A stretch of DNA of 64,000 bases from JBKPCD01 sp046727175 (GTDB lineage Bacteria; Acidobacteriota; Vicinamibacteria; Vicinamibacterales; 2-12-FULL-66-21): contig JBKPCD010000175.1 in NCBI GenBank assembly GCA_046727175.1, positions 32,859 through 96,858 of the forward strand, read 5' to 3'. Below the pieces are notes generated by a model that saw only the letters and a program-made list of their open reading frames with translations, searched no databases and had not been told where the DNA came from. Positions within the stretch are counted from its first letter, which is position 1; the number at the start of each line of letters is the position of its first letter. The translations under genes and the position numbers were made by a program. Below, in pieces: positions 27,793-35,860 of the stretch.

Positions 27793-28950
27793 ATGAAGCG
27801 CCCGGTTTATCTCGACTATCACGCCACTACGCCCGTCGATCCTCGCGTTCTGGAGGCGATGCTGCCGTACTTCAGCGAGGAGTTCGGGAATCCTGCGAGC
27901 CGGCAGCATGCCTACGGCTGGCGGGCGCAGGATGCCGTGGATCGCGCTCGCGAGCAGGTTGCGGAACTGATCGGCGCGTCGTCCAGGGAAATCGTGTTCA
28001 CGAGTGGCGCGACCGAGTCCAACAACCTTGCGATCAAAGGCGCCGCCCACGCGCTGCGCGGCCGAGGCGATCACCTTGTCAGCGTTCAAACGGAACACAA
28101 GTCGGTGCTGGACTGCTTCAAGCGGCTCCAGACGGAAGGCTGGCGCGTGACGTTCGTACGTGTGAACACGGACGGCCTGGTGGATCTCGACGAGCTGCGT
28201 GCCGCGGTGGCCGATCGCGCGGTGCTCGTGTCGGTGATGGCCGCGAACAACGAAATCGGTGTCCTTCAGCCGCTCGATGAAATGGGGGCGATCGCACATG
28301 CCGCCGGCGCGCTGCTGCACACGGACGCCGCGCAGGCCGCGGGCAAGATTCCAATCGACGTGCAGCAAATGGGGATCGATCTCCTGTCGGTGACGGGCCA
28401 CAAGTACTATGGCCCGAAAGGCGCTGGCGCGCTGTACGTGAAGCGGCGGAAGCCACGGCTGCAGCTCGCGTGTCTGCTCGATGGCGGCGGTCAGGAGAAC
28501 GGGCTCCGCTCGGGCACGTTGAACGTTCCGGGGATCGTCGGACTTGGCGAGGCGGCCGAAATCTGCCGCAAGGAGATGTCGAGCGAGCGCGCACGACTTT
28601 CCGCGCTGCGCGATCGCCTGCTCGAGGGTCTGCAACGAAATCTCGACGAGGTCCGCGTCAACGGATCGATGACCCACAGACTCCCTCACAACCTTCACGT
28701 CAGCTTCGATCACGTCGAGGGCGAGAAGCTGCTGATGGCGCTTGGCGACCTTGCGGTATCAACCGGATCCGCATGCAGCTCGGGAAGCCATGCGCCGTCG
28801 CACGTCTTGCAGGCGATTGGCGCCGTCAGCGAACGCGCCGGAGCCTCTATTCGTTTCGGCCTTGGACGTGCGACGACGACCGCCGATATCGATTTCGCCA
28901 TTGATCGCGTCAGCACTGTTGTCCAGAGCTTGCACCGCGCACCGGTGTAA
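27793..28950 (+). CDS. iscS: IscS/NifS-type (group I) cysteine desulfurase
   Basis: 385 residues. PLP-site segments: LDYHATTPVDPRVLEAMLPY, FTSGATESNNLAIKG, TEHKSVLDC and the Schiff-base lysine in VTGHKYYGPKGAGALYV. The catalytic cysteine loop is STGSACSSGSHAPSHVL, the long-loop group I form. A second desulfurase beside sufS suggests separate duties, for example tRNA thiolation. It is downstream of rrf2 after a hairpin repeat. Confidence 0.95.
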   Translation: MKRPVYLDYHATTPVDPRVLEAMLPYFSEEFGNPASRQHAYGWRAQDAVDRAREQVAELIGASSREIVFTSGATESNNLAIKGAAHALRGRGDHLVSVQTEHKSVLDCFKRLQTEGWRVTFVRVNTDGLVDLDELRAAVADRAVLVSVMAANNEIGVLQPLDEMGAIAHAAGALLHTDAAQAAGKIPIDVQQMGIDLLSVTGHKYYGPKGAGALYVKRRKPRLQLACLLDGGGQENGLRSGTLNVPGIVGLGEAAEICRKEMSSERARLSALRDRLLEGLQRNLDEVRVNGSMTHRLPHNLHVSFDHVEGEKLLMALGDLAVSTGSACSSGSHAPSHVLQAIGAVSERAGASIRFGLGRATTTADIDFAIDRVSTVVQSLHRAPV

Positions 28951-29301
28951 GCTTTTCGCGTTCCGCTGACGGGATTCCGCGCCGTCGCGTAATTGCTTCC
29001 ACTCGGGCTCGCAATCGTACGCCTGGGCACGCGAGCGGTATCTTCCACTGACGTTTTTGTCCTTCGTATTCGTGTTCAACCGGCGTTCTCAAGGGCCAGC
29101 CATTCTGCGCGCTCACAGTTCAGTCGAACAGCGGAAGCAGTCGCGGCACAACGAGTTGCGTCGGCCGGTCGATTGGCCTCATCCGCCCGTCAGCATCGAC
29201 AGATAGACCCCGTTCACGCAATTGTAAGTTGGTCTACCCAAACCACTGAGTACGGACGAGCAAACGCGCGTCGTGGCAACAAGGTTGCTCGCATTACCGC
29301 G
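28951..29301. other. Intergenic gap of 351 bp
   Basis: I see no gene, heptamer array or palindrome here, which makes it unusual for this window. It should hold the promoter of the trehalose-phosphate synthase gene. A reading frame continues upstream from that gene through this gap (from 28993) but has no family character. Confidence 0.4.
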
Positions 29302-30852
29302 ATGCCACACCTCAAGCCCGACAGTAGGTGTCGACCGCTGGTCGTCGTCTCGAATCGCGAGCCCTACGTGCACTCGTACAGCCACAACGGGCCGATTGTC
29401 GCGACGGCAACAACCGGCGGTCTGGCAGTCGCTCTGGACTCTTTGATGCGCGAGCGTGGTGGCACCTGGATCGCTCACGGCGCCGGCGAAGCGGACCGCG
29501 CAGTCGTCGACAGGAACAGCCGAGTCGCCGTGCCGAGTGACGCGCCTGCATACACGCTGCGTCGGGTCTGGCTCTCTCCTGATGAGGAACGACGCTACTA
29601 CCACGGCTTCGCAAACGAAGGCCTGTGGCCGATGTGTCACACCGTCGATGTTAGGCCTCTGTTCAGATCCGAAGATTGGGCCGAATACAGCCGCGTGAAC
29701 GCTCGGTTCGCCGAAGCAATCGCGGCCGAGCTTTGGGACCCTGCTGTTCCGGTCTTCATTCACGATTACCACCTCGCGCTGACGGCGGCCGCCCTTCGGA
29801 CACGCCATCCACGCGCGCGTACCGCATTGTTCTGGCATATCCCGTGGCCTCATCCCGACCGCCTGCGGATCTGCCCATGGCGGCGGGAGATCATGATTGG
29901 CCTTCTCGCCAACAACCTGCTCGCCTTTCAGCTCGAGCGAGACCGACGCAACTTTCTCTTGTGCGTACGCGACGAGCTGCCGTCGGCAATCGTCGAATCG
30001 GGGCAGGTGATGCTGAACGGGCGCGTAACGGAAGTGATCGCTGCTCCGATTGGCGTCGACGCCGCTCGGATTCATCGGACGACCCTGGATCCGCAACTCC
30101 CAGCTGAAACGGCACGCCTGCGAAAAGAGCTCGCGCTCGACGATCCACGCGTGAGCGTCATCGGTGTGGGTGTCGATCGGCTGGATTACACCAAAGGTAT
30201 TCCGGAGCGTCTCGACGCGATCGAGCGCCTGCTCTGGTTGCGTCCCGATCTCCGCGATCGGCTCGCATTCGTCCAGGTCGGAGTGCCGTCACGATCGAAG
30301 ATCTCGACCTATGCGGAAATCGAACGCCGGGTCGACGCAAGGGTTGCGGAGATCAATACGCTGTACGGCGAGGGCCCCGAGCGTGGTCCGATTCGCCTGC
30401 GAAAATCGGCTCTGACGCTGCGCCCGCTCGTCGCCCTGTATCGCCTCGCCGACTTCTGCATCGTCAGTTCGCTGCACGATGGAATGAACCTCGTGGCCAA
30501 AGAGTTCGTCGCGTCGCGAGACGACGGGGATGGCGTGCTGGTTCTGAGCGAGATGACCGGCGCCGCGCAGGAGCTTACGGAAGCGCTTCTGATCAACCCA
30601 TATCACGTCGACGGGTTTGCGCTGGCCATCGAGCGCGCGATAGCGATGCCGGCTTCGGAGCGCGCGTATCGCATGCGCGCGCTGCACCGCGTCGTCGCGG
30701 CGCGTGACATTTCACAGTGGGCGTCTGGAATACTCGATCGTCTGGGAAAGGCGCAGCCGGTGTTCAGGGAAGTACGGTCGAGAGCGCAGCGGAGCACGGG
30801 CCGACTCCGCATCAGCGCTGTGGCGGACCGCGTGAGATCAAATGTCAGTTGA
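29302..30852 (+). CDS. otsA: GT20 trehalose-6-phosphate synthase (OtsA-like)
   Basis: 516 residues from ATG 29302, slightly longer than E. coli OtsA. GT20 landmarks are VVVSNREPY, the TTGGLAVALDSLM glycine loop, FIHDYHLALTAAALR, ALFWHIPWPHPDRLRICPWR, VGVDRLDYTKGIPERLDAIE and LVALYRLADFCIVSSLHDGMNLVAKEFVASR with the nucleotide-sugar site. It joins UDP- or GDP-glucose to glucose-6-phosphate. No otsB phosphatase lies nearby, and glucosylglycerol-phosphate synthase is a less likely alternative. Confidence 0.88.
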   Translation: MPHLKPDSRCRPLVVVSNREPYVHSYSHNGPIVATATTGGLAVALDSLMRERGGTWIAHGAGEADRAVVDRNSRVAVPSDAPAYTLRRVWLSPDEERRYYHGFANEGLWPMCHTVDVRPLFRSEDWAEYSRVNARFAEAIAAELWDPAVPVFIHDYHLALTAAALRTRHPRARTALFWHIPWPHPDRLRICPWRREIMIGLLANNLLAFQLERDRRNFLLCVRDELPSAIVESGQVMLNGRVTEVIAAPIGVDAARIHRTTLDPQLPAETARLRKELALDDPRVSVIGVGVDRLDYTKGIPERLDAIERLLWLRPDLRDRLAFVQVGVPSRSKISTYAEIERRVDARVAEINTLYGEGPERGPIRLRKSALTLRPLVALYRLADFCIVSSLHDGMNLVAKEFVASRDDGDGVLVLSEMTGAAQELTEALLINPYHVDGFALAIERAIAMPASERAYRMRALHRVVAARDISQWASGILDRLGKAQPVFREVRSRAQRSTGRLRISAVADRVRSNVS

Positions 30853-30872
30853 CGACATACGAAGCGCTGCCA

Positions 30873-31085
30873 TTGCAGATTGCGGATTGAAGAGTGCGGC
30901 TTGCCGGATTGCTGCTTGCAGATTCTGATTGCCGACTTGTAGATTGGTCGGCGTCGATCGTCGGTTGGACAATCAGCAATCCGTCAATCAGCAGTCAACA
31001 ATTCCGTTAATCCAGGAATCACTACTCCGTCAATCCGCAATCGGCAATCCGTAAATCTGCAATCCGCAATCTGCAATCTTCAATT
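30873..31085. repeat. Long GATTGCN/CAATCNG repeat region
   Basis: About 210 bp made almost entirely of GATTGNN units (left half) and CAATCNG units (right half), the same motif as at 12.73-12.83 kb. It fills the gap before mqnD and could fold into a very long imperfect hairpin. Confidence 0.88.
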
Positions 31086-31089
31086 GTCT

Positions 31090-31935
31090 ATGCCTCCGAC
31101 CACTATCACCGTCGCGCATAGTTCCGATTCCGATGATGCGTTCATGTTCTACGGGCTGGCGAGCGGCAACGTGGACACCAACGGCGTTGTTGTCGAGCAG
31201 GTTCTCGCCGACATCGAGACGCTGAACCGCGCCGCGTTCGAAGGGCGGTACGAGGTGACGGCGGTCTCGTTTCACGCTTACGCGCACCTGGCCGACAAGT
31301 ACGCGCTCCTGCCGCACGGCGCGAGCATGGGCGACCGCTACGGGCCGATTGTCGTCGCGCGTCAGAACGGTCCGACAACGGTGAAGGACGCGCGCATCGC
31401 GATTCCCGGCACGCTGACGACCGCGTATCTCGCGCTGCGAATGTACGAGCCTTCGTTCGATTACGTCGTGCTGCCGTTCGACGAGATTCAACCGGCGGTC
31501 GTCGACGGCCGCGTCGAGGCAGGGCTGCTGATTCACGAAGGCCAGCTGACGTACGCCGACGAAGGGCTTCTCAAGATCGTAGATCTGGGCGAGTGGTGGG
31601 CCGAGCGAACCGCCGGCCTGCCGCTGCCCCTCGGCGGCAACATCATCCGCCGCGATCTCGGGCCGGCGCTGATGAACACGGTGTCGAAGATGCTGCACGA
31701 CAGCATCGCCTACGCACTCTCGCACCGCCCAGAGGCTGTCGAATACGCGCTGCAGTTCGGGCGCGGCCTCGATCGCGCCCGAGCCGATCGCTTCGTCGGC
31801 ATGTACGTGAACGACTTGACGCTGTCGTACGGCGACCGGGGCAAATGTGCTGTCGAGCGGCTGATGGCCGATGCATTCGAGCGAGGGCTGATCCCGCAGC
31901 GGGTGGCTGTGGAATTCGTCACCGCAGAAGAATGA
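31090..31935 (+). CDS. mqnD: Futalosine-pathway menaquinone enzyme, 1,4-dihydroxy-6-naphthoate synthase type
   Basis: 281 residues from ATG 31090. It matches the MqnA/MqnD solute-binding-like fold: ITVAHSSDSDDAFMFYGLASG, VSFHAYAHLADKYALLPHGASMG, DARIAIPGTLTTAYLAL, GLLIHEGQLTYADEGL and the catalytic-type LPLGGNIIRRDLG. The SDDAFMFY motif and length favour MqnD. MqnE and MenG are encoded elsewhere in the window. Confidence 0.9.
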   Translation: MPPTTITVAHSSDSDDAFMFYGLASGNVDTNGVVVEQVLADIETLNRAAFEGRYEVTAVSFHAYAHLADKYALLPHGASMGDRYGPIVVARQNGPTTVKDARIAIPGTLTTAYLALRMYEPSFDYVVLPFDEIQPAVVDGRVEAGLLIHEGQLTYADEGLLKIVDLGEWWAERTAGLPLPLGGNIIRRDLGPALMNTVSKMLHDSIAYALSHRPEAVEYALQFGRGLDRARADRFVGMYVNDLTLSYGDRGKCAVERLMADAFERGLIPQRVAVEFVTAEE

Positions 31936-32000
31936 CAGGAGATCAGGAGGTGAGGAGAAACAGCAAATGGTTTTCCTCCTTATCTCGTGATCTCCTGAGA
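31936..32000. repeat. CAGGAGAT-type repeat with inverted arms between convergent genes
   Basis: CAGGAGATCAGGAGGTGAGG (31936-31955) faces TCCTTATCTCGTGATCTCCTGA (31977-31998). The right arm encodes the last residues of the ATPase gene on the other strand; the hairpin could end transcription in both directions. Confidence 0.75.
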
Positions 32001-32678
32001 TAACGCATGTCGGGGTCCTGATCTCAGCGTCAAATCGGCAAATACGAATCCCTCCCTTTCCACCTTTTCTCCAACTTCAACATCGAGCTTCTTCGAGAAC
32101 ATCGGGCCGGCTATCACGCACGAGTGAAACTCGCCGCGTTCGCCGCAGGGGTCGGTCGCCGAAGGAAGATCACCGAGCAACGCCTGGTCGAAGCGTCGGC
32201 CGGCGAACGCCGGCGAAAGGACGCGGGAATCCACGCACGTGACGATTGCTTCGAGTCCGCCTTCGATCATGTCTCGCGCGAGCTGTGCGGTGGGGCGTTG
32301 CCACAACGGAAAGATAGGCGTGAGACCTGTTCCCGCCAGCCGTTCCTCGCGATACCGACGCACGTCCTCGAGGAAGAGGTCACCGAATGCGACGTGCGTG
32401 AAGCCGTCGGCAGCGGCCTGACGGAGGACAGCGGCCATTCTCGTTTCGTAGACCTCGTTCGGACAAGGCGAAGGAATCGGAACGGTGACGAGCGGCAATC
32501 CAAGGGCTGCGGCTTGCGCGCGAAGGACTTCGCTGCGTACGCCGTGCATCGCGACGCGATCGTGTACTTCGTTGACCGACGTGAGAAGAGCCGCGGGCGT
32601 GCCGATTCTCTCGGTCCGGAGCACGTGGACCATCCAGGCGCTGTCCTTTCCACTGCTCCACGAGATCAGAATCTTCAT
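31980..32678 (-). CDS. PP-loop ATPase of the Dph6/diphthine-ammonia-ligase-like family
   Basis: 232 residues. The N-terminal PP-loop is ISWSSGKDSAW, followed by MHGVR, LPLVTVPIPSPCPNEVYE, VAFGDLFLEDVRRYREERLAG and LEAIVTCVD, the pattern of adenine-nucleotide alpha-hydrolases related to diphthine-ammonia ligase. Bacteria have no diphthamide, so the substrate is unknown; it likely adenylates a carboxyl or amide target. It is the last gene of the B12 operon and overlaps btuF by 4 bp, which suggests a role in corrinoid handling, for example amidation or remodelling. Confidence 0.85.
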   Translation of the reverse strand: MKILISWSSGKDSAWMVHVLRTERIGTPAALLTSVNEVHDRVAMHGVRSEVLRAQAAALGLPLVTVPIPSPCPNEVYETRMAAVLRQAAADGFTHVAFGDLFLEDVRRYREERLAGTGLTPIFPLWQRPTAQLARDMIEGGLEAIVTCVDSRVLSPAFAGRRFDQALLGDLPSATDPCGERGEFHSCVIAGPMFSKKLDVEVGEKVEREGFVFADLTLRSGPRHALSQEITR

Positions 32679-33655
32679 CTGAACGCCTCCGGGTGCAGCG
32701 CCCGCGCGATCAGCTCGGTCCCTTCCGCGACGCGCGGGCCTGGCACGACGGTCCTCGGATCGACGATGAAATAGATTCGGTTCGAGCGGACGGCAGGCAG
32801 CGCCGTCAGGGTTCGCCAGACGTCGGTCTCGCGGGCGATCTGAGCCTTGTCGTGGGTTCCACCGCGCAGTTCGATGATGACCTCCGGCTTGCGCGAGAGG
32901 ATCGTCTCGGTGGTCGCCTGCACCGATTCCCGCTTGATGTCGGCGAAGAGGTTCTCGCCACCGGCAGCATCCAGCATGTCGTTGATGAATCCGAACCCGC
33001 CGCTCGCGTAGATGCCGCGCAGCGCGCCGGCCTCGCGCCCGAAGACGACGAGCGTTCGCGGTCGCGGCTGCCCGCGCACCCGTCGCCGGATGTCAGCGAA
33101 ACGCTCGTCGATCCGCCTGATGACGTCCGCACTCTCCTTTGCGCGTCCGACGCGATCGCCCAGCTCGCGAATCGTAGTGGTCACGTGCTCGAGGCCTGCG
33201 TGGCGGTAGACGAACATCGGAATCCCAGCGCGTTGCAGCTGACGCTGCAGGTCTTCCTGGCTGCCGTACACGACCACGAGGTCTGGATGAAGTGCGAGAA
33301 TCCGCTCGACATCGGGGTCGAGCAGGGCGCCGACGCGTTCGAGGCTCTTCACCTCCGGTGGATACTCGTCGAAGCTGCTCACCGCGACCACCTGCGGCCC
33401 CGCGCCGATCGCGAACAGCATTTCCGTCACGGCTGGAATGAGCGAAATGATGCGGGACGGACGCTGCTCGGGATTCGTCGGGCGCCGGTGGCTCGGTAGC
33501 AGCGCCTGTGGCTGCGGCGGGCCGCAAAAGCGGTCCCGCCGCGTGAGCGGGGGTGGGGCCCCGCGAGCATTGAGAAAGATGGCTCGGTGGCTCGCGTTCA
33601 GGAACGAGAGCAGGCTCGCGACTGTGACGATGAGTGTCTTGGATGAGCGGTTCAT
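32675..33655 (-). CDS. btuF: Periplasmic vitamin B12-binding protein
   Basis: 326 residues. The mature part matches BtuF/class III solute-binding proteins: RIISLIPAVTEMLFAIGAGPQVVAVSSFDEYP, LVVVYGSQEDLQRQLQRAGIPMFVY, VFGREAGALRGIYASGGFGFINDML and ENLFADIKRESVQATTETIL. The N-terminus is odd: a leader (MNRSSKTLIVTVASLLSFL) is followed by about 40 residues encoded by GC-rich palindromes and CGGTGGCTCGG repeats (33480-33600). It captures cobalamin for the adjacent BtuCD transporter. Confidence 0.93.
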   Translation of the reverse strand: MNRSSKTLIVTVASLLSFLNASHRAIFLNARGAPPPLTRRDRFCGPPQPQALLPSHRRPTNPEQRPSRIISLIPAVTEMLFAIGAGPQVVAVSSFDEYPPEVKSLERVGALLDPDVERILALHPDLVVVYGSQEDLQRQLQRAGIPMFVYRHAGLEHVTTTIRELGDRVGRAKESADVIRRIDERFADIRRRVRGQPRPRTLVVFGREAGALRGIYASGGFGFINDMLDAAGGENLFADIKRESVQATTETILSRKPEVIIELRGGTHDKAQIARETDVWRTLTALPAVRSNRIYFIVDPRTVVPGPRVAEGTELIARALHPEAFR

Positions 33656-33667
33656 CGATGCTTGATG

Positions 33668-33724
33668 TAGCGCGGGGCCTTCAAGGCCCCGCGGGTAGGG
33701 CGGGGTCTGAAGACCCCGCCCTAT
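33668..33724. repeat. REP-like palindrome pair
   Basis: GCGGGGCCTTCAAGGCCCCG and GGCGGGGTCTGAAGACCCCG stand in series upstream of btuF. Confidence 0.9.
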
Positions 33725-33794
33725 CAGTCACCCACGATTCGTGAGGTAACCAGACTTACGGCGGCGATGCCGAGGGTCTTGGATGAGCGGTTCA
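33725..33794 (-). pseudogene. Duplicated remnant of the btuF leader
   Basis: On the minus strand a GTG at 33792-33794 opens a 23-codon frame VNRSSKTLGIAAVSLVTSRI, followed by VGD and a stop. It matches the BtuF leader MNRSSKTLIVTVASLL; the DNA string GTCTTGGATGAGCGGTTCA occurs at both 33636 and 33776, exactly 140 bp apart. It looks like a partial tandem duplication that includes the flanking palindromes. It is too short to be functional. Confidence 0.6.
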
Positions 33795-33805
33795 CGCCGT
33801 TTGCT

Positions 33806-33862
33806 TGTAGCGCGGGGTCTTCAGACCCGCGGCGCGGGCGGGTCTAAAGACCCTGCCCCTAC
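33806..33862. repeat. REP-like palindrome pair, second copy
   Basis: TAGCGCGGGGTCTTCAGACC and GGGCGGGTCTAAAGACCCTG match the element about 140 bp earlier and belong to the same duplicated unit. Confidence 0.85.
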
Positions 33863-33872
33863 ATCCAGTTGG

Positions 33873-33950
33873 CGAACCCCGAACCCCCAATCCCGAACCC
33901 CGAGCCACCGAACTACCGAACTACCGAGCCACCGAGCTACCAGATTTTCT
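33873..33950. repeat. CGAACCC / CCGAACTA / CCGAGCCA tandem repeats
   Basis: Short 7-8 bp units follow one another without gaps and extend into the 3' end of btuC, where they encode its last codons. The complement of this motif occurs near 13575 and 18115. Confidence 0.85.
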
Positions 33951-34946
33951 GACCAGCAGCCACAAGAAGAACGGCCCGCCGATGAGCGCGGTGATCACAC
34001 CGACGGGCAATTCGACCGGCGCCAGGATCGTGCGCGCAATCACGTCGCACGCGATGAGAAACGCCGCACCGAAGAGCACCGACGCCGGCAGGACGACGCG
34101 ATGATCGGCGCCGACCATCAGGCGAACGAGGTGTGGAACGATGATGCCGATGAAACCGATCGGGCCGCCGACCGACACGGCAGCGCCGGTCGCGAGTGAG
34201 GCGCTGAAGAACGCGGCACGCTGCGCGCGAGCGACGTCGACTCCGTGCGTTTCAGCGCTATCCGGACCGAGACTGAGCAGGTTCAGCGGACGCGCGAGCC
34301 ACGCGAACACGGCAAATGACACGATCATGAGCGGCAGCGCTGTAACAAGGGGCTCGTAGGCGCTCACATCGAGGTCCCCCATCAGCCACCGCAGCGTACG
34401 ATACGTCTCGGCGAAATCTGCGAAGTACTGAACGAACAGAATGAGCGCCGAGAAGAACGCGTTCATCGTCACGCCGGCGAGCAGCAGGATGTTGGTCGAG
34501 AGGCCCAGGTGTCTGGCGCGCGCGAGCGCGTAGACGATCGCGACTGCGCTGAGCGACCCGATGAAGCTGGCCGCCGGCACGGCAGGAACGCCGAGGCCGC
34601 CGAACGTCCATTCGAACGTGATCGCGAGCATCGCACCCAGCGCCGCGCCTGCCGAGACGCCGAGCGTGAACGGCGTCGCGAGCGGGTTGCGCAGCAGACC
34701 CTGGAAGACGACTCCCGCGGACGCGAGCGCGGCACCGACGAGCGCGCCGGCCAGCGTCCTGGGCAGTCGGGCGATGAAGAAGATCTGCGCGTCGACGTTG
34801 TCGGCGAATCGAATCGTGGGATCGAGCGCCCGGCGAAGGTTGATGGACGTCGAACCGACGAGGGGAGCGGTCAGGATCGCCGCAAATGCCAGGGCGCCGA
34901 ATGCGGCGACTGACGTCACGAGGCGCGCATGGATCGGGCGCGTCAT
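33921..34946 (-). CDS. btuC: FecCD/BtuC-type ABC permease, cobalamin uptake
   Basis: 341 residues with about ten membrane helices, normal for BtuC. Family segments: LPRTLAGALVGAALASAGVVFQGLLRNPLATPFTLGVSAGAALGAM, LLLAGVTMNAFFSALILFVQYF, SLGPDSAETHGVDVARAQ and GGPIGFIGIIVPHLVRLMVGADHR. Its start overlaps btuD by 4 bp. Assignment to B12 rather than iron-siderophore rests on the upstream cobalamin riboswitch and the co-operonic btuF. Confidence 0.92.
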   Translation of the reverse strand: MTRPIHARLVTSVAAFGALAFAAILTAPLVGSTSINLRRALDPTIRFADNVDAQIFFIARLPRTLAGALVGAALASAGVVFQGLLRNPLATPFTLGVSAGAALGAMLAITFEWTFGGLGVPAVPAASFIGSLSAVAIVYALARARHLGLSTNILLLAGVTMNAFFSALILFVQYFADFAETYRTLRWLMGDLDVSAYEPLVTALPLMIVSFAVFAWLARPLNLLSLGPDSAETHGVDVARAQRAAFFSASLATGAAVSVGGPIGFIGIIVPHLVRLMVGADHRVVLPASVLFGAAFLIACDVIARTILAPVELPVGVITALIGGPFFLWLLVRKSGSSVAR

Positions 34947-35860
34947 CGCGCCTCGACGGTCCCGGGACGCGGCTCCGCACGGATAGGTCGACTGTGCTCG
35001 GGGCTGATCCCTCGACTCTCCTCGGGATCGGCCGGCCGAATCGGCACGACGACGAGATGGCCCGCCGATTCATGCATGTGAACGTCGGCTTCGACACCGT
35101 AGAGGTCGCGGATGCGCGGCGGGGTCAGCACCTCTTCCGTCGCGCCGCTTGCCACCACGCGGCCTTCTTTCAGAAGGACCAGCGATCGACAGAGGCTTGC
35201 CGCGAAGTTCAGATCGTGGGTCGAGACCACAATCGAGATCGGCATCACCTGCTGCAGGTCCCGCAGCAGCGCGGCGATTTCGAGTTGGTACGCAAGGTCC
35301 AGTGCCGCAGTCGGTTCGTCGAGCAGCAGCACGGCCCCTCGATTTGCCTCTGGGCTGGTCCGTCGACCGGATCTCGGGGTGTCCCGACTGGCGGCGATCT
35401 GTGCGAGTGCCGCCGCGATGACCACTCGCTGTTTCTCGCCGCCACTCAACGTCGCAAACGCACGATCCTCGAAGTCGATCGTTCCGGTGATGTCCAGCGC
35501 GTGCCGCGCGGCCGCGTGATCGACCGGCCCTTCGAGCTCGAACGCACCCAGATGCGGGTAGCGGCCCATCATCACGATTTCGAGCACCGAGTAATCGAAG
35601 GCGAGGTGCGTCTCCTGCGGCACGACGGCCATTCGCCGCGCCAGCGTCGCCCGCGGAATCCGTGCAAGATCGACGTCGTCCAGCGTAACGCTCCCGCCGC
35701 GCGGCCTCCGGGTTCCTGCGAGGACGCGCAGCAGCGTCGTCTTGCCGGACCCGTTCGGGCCGAGCACGCCGACGAAACCGCCATCCTGCACGTCGATCGA
35801 GACGCCGCGGAGCACCAGCGTTTCGCCGTAGCCGAACGTGACGTCAGCGGCTCGTAACAA
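34943..35860 (-). CDS. btuD: ABC transporter ATPase, cobalamin uptake
   Basis: 305 residues. Walker A GPNGSGKTTLL (34-44), Q-loop VVPQET, signature LSGGEKQRV (138-146), Walker B VLLLDEPTAALD (177-188) and H-loop VVSTHDLNF are intact. An insertion of about 20 residues (157-176, DTPRSGRRTSPEANRG) separates the signature helix from Walker B, where ABC proteins normally have only a few residues, and the C-terminal tail carries similar Ser-Pro-Glu-Arg sequence. These may derive from inserted repeats. It overlaps the receptor gene by 17 bp upstream and btuC by 4 bp downstream. Confidence 0.92.
   Translation of the reverse strand: MLRAADVTFGYGETLVLRGVSIDVQDGGFVGVLGPNGSGKTTLLRVLAGTRRPRGGSVTLDDVDLARIPRATLARRMAVVPQETHLAFDYSVLEIVMMGRYPHLGAFELEGPVDHAAARHALDITGTIDFEDRAFATLSGGEKQRVVIAAALAQIAASRDTPRSGRRTSPEANRGAVLLLDEPTAALDLAYQLEIAALLRDLQQVMPISIVVSTHDLNFAASLCRSLVLLKEGRVVASGATEEVLTPPRIRDLYGVEADVHMHESAGHLVVVPIRPADPEESRGISPEHSRPIRAEPRPGTVEAR

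Noticed and set aside
28993..29301. 103-residue N-terminal extension of the GT20 protein
   Set aside because: No family sequence before MPHLKPDS; the frame is open by chance in high-GC DNA.
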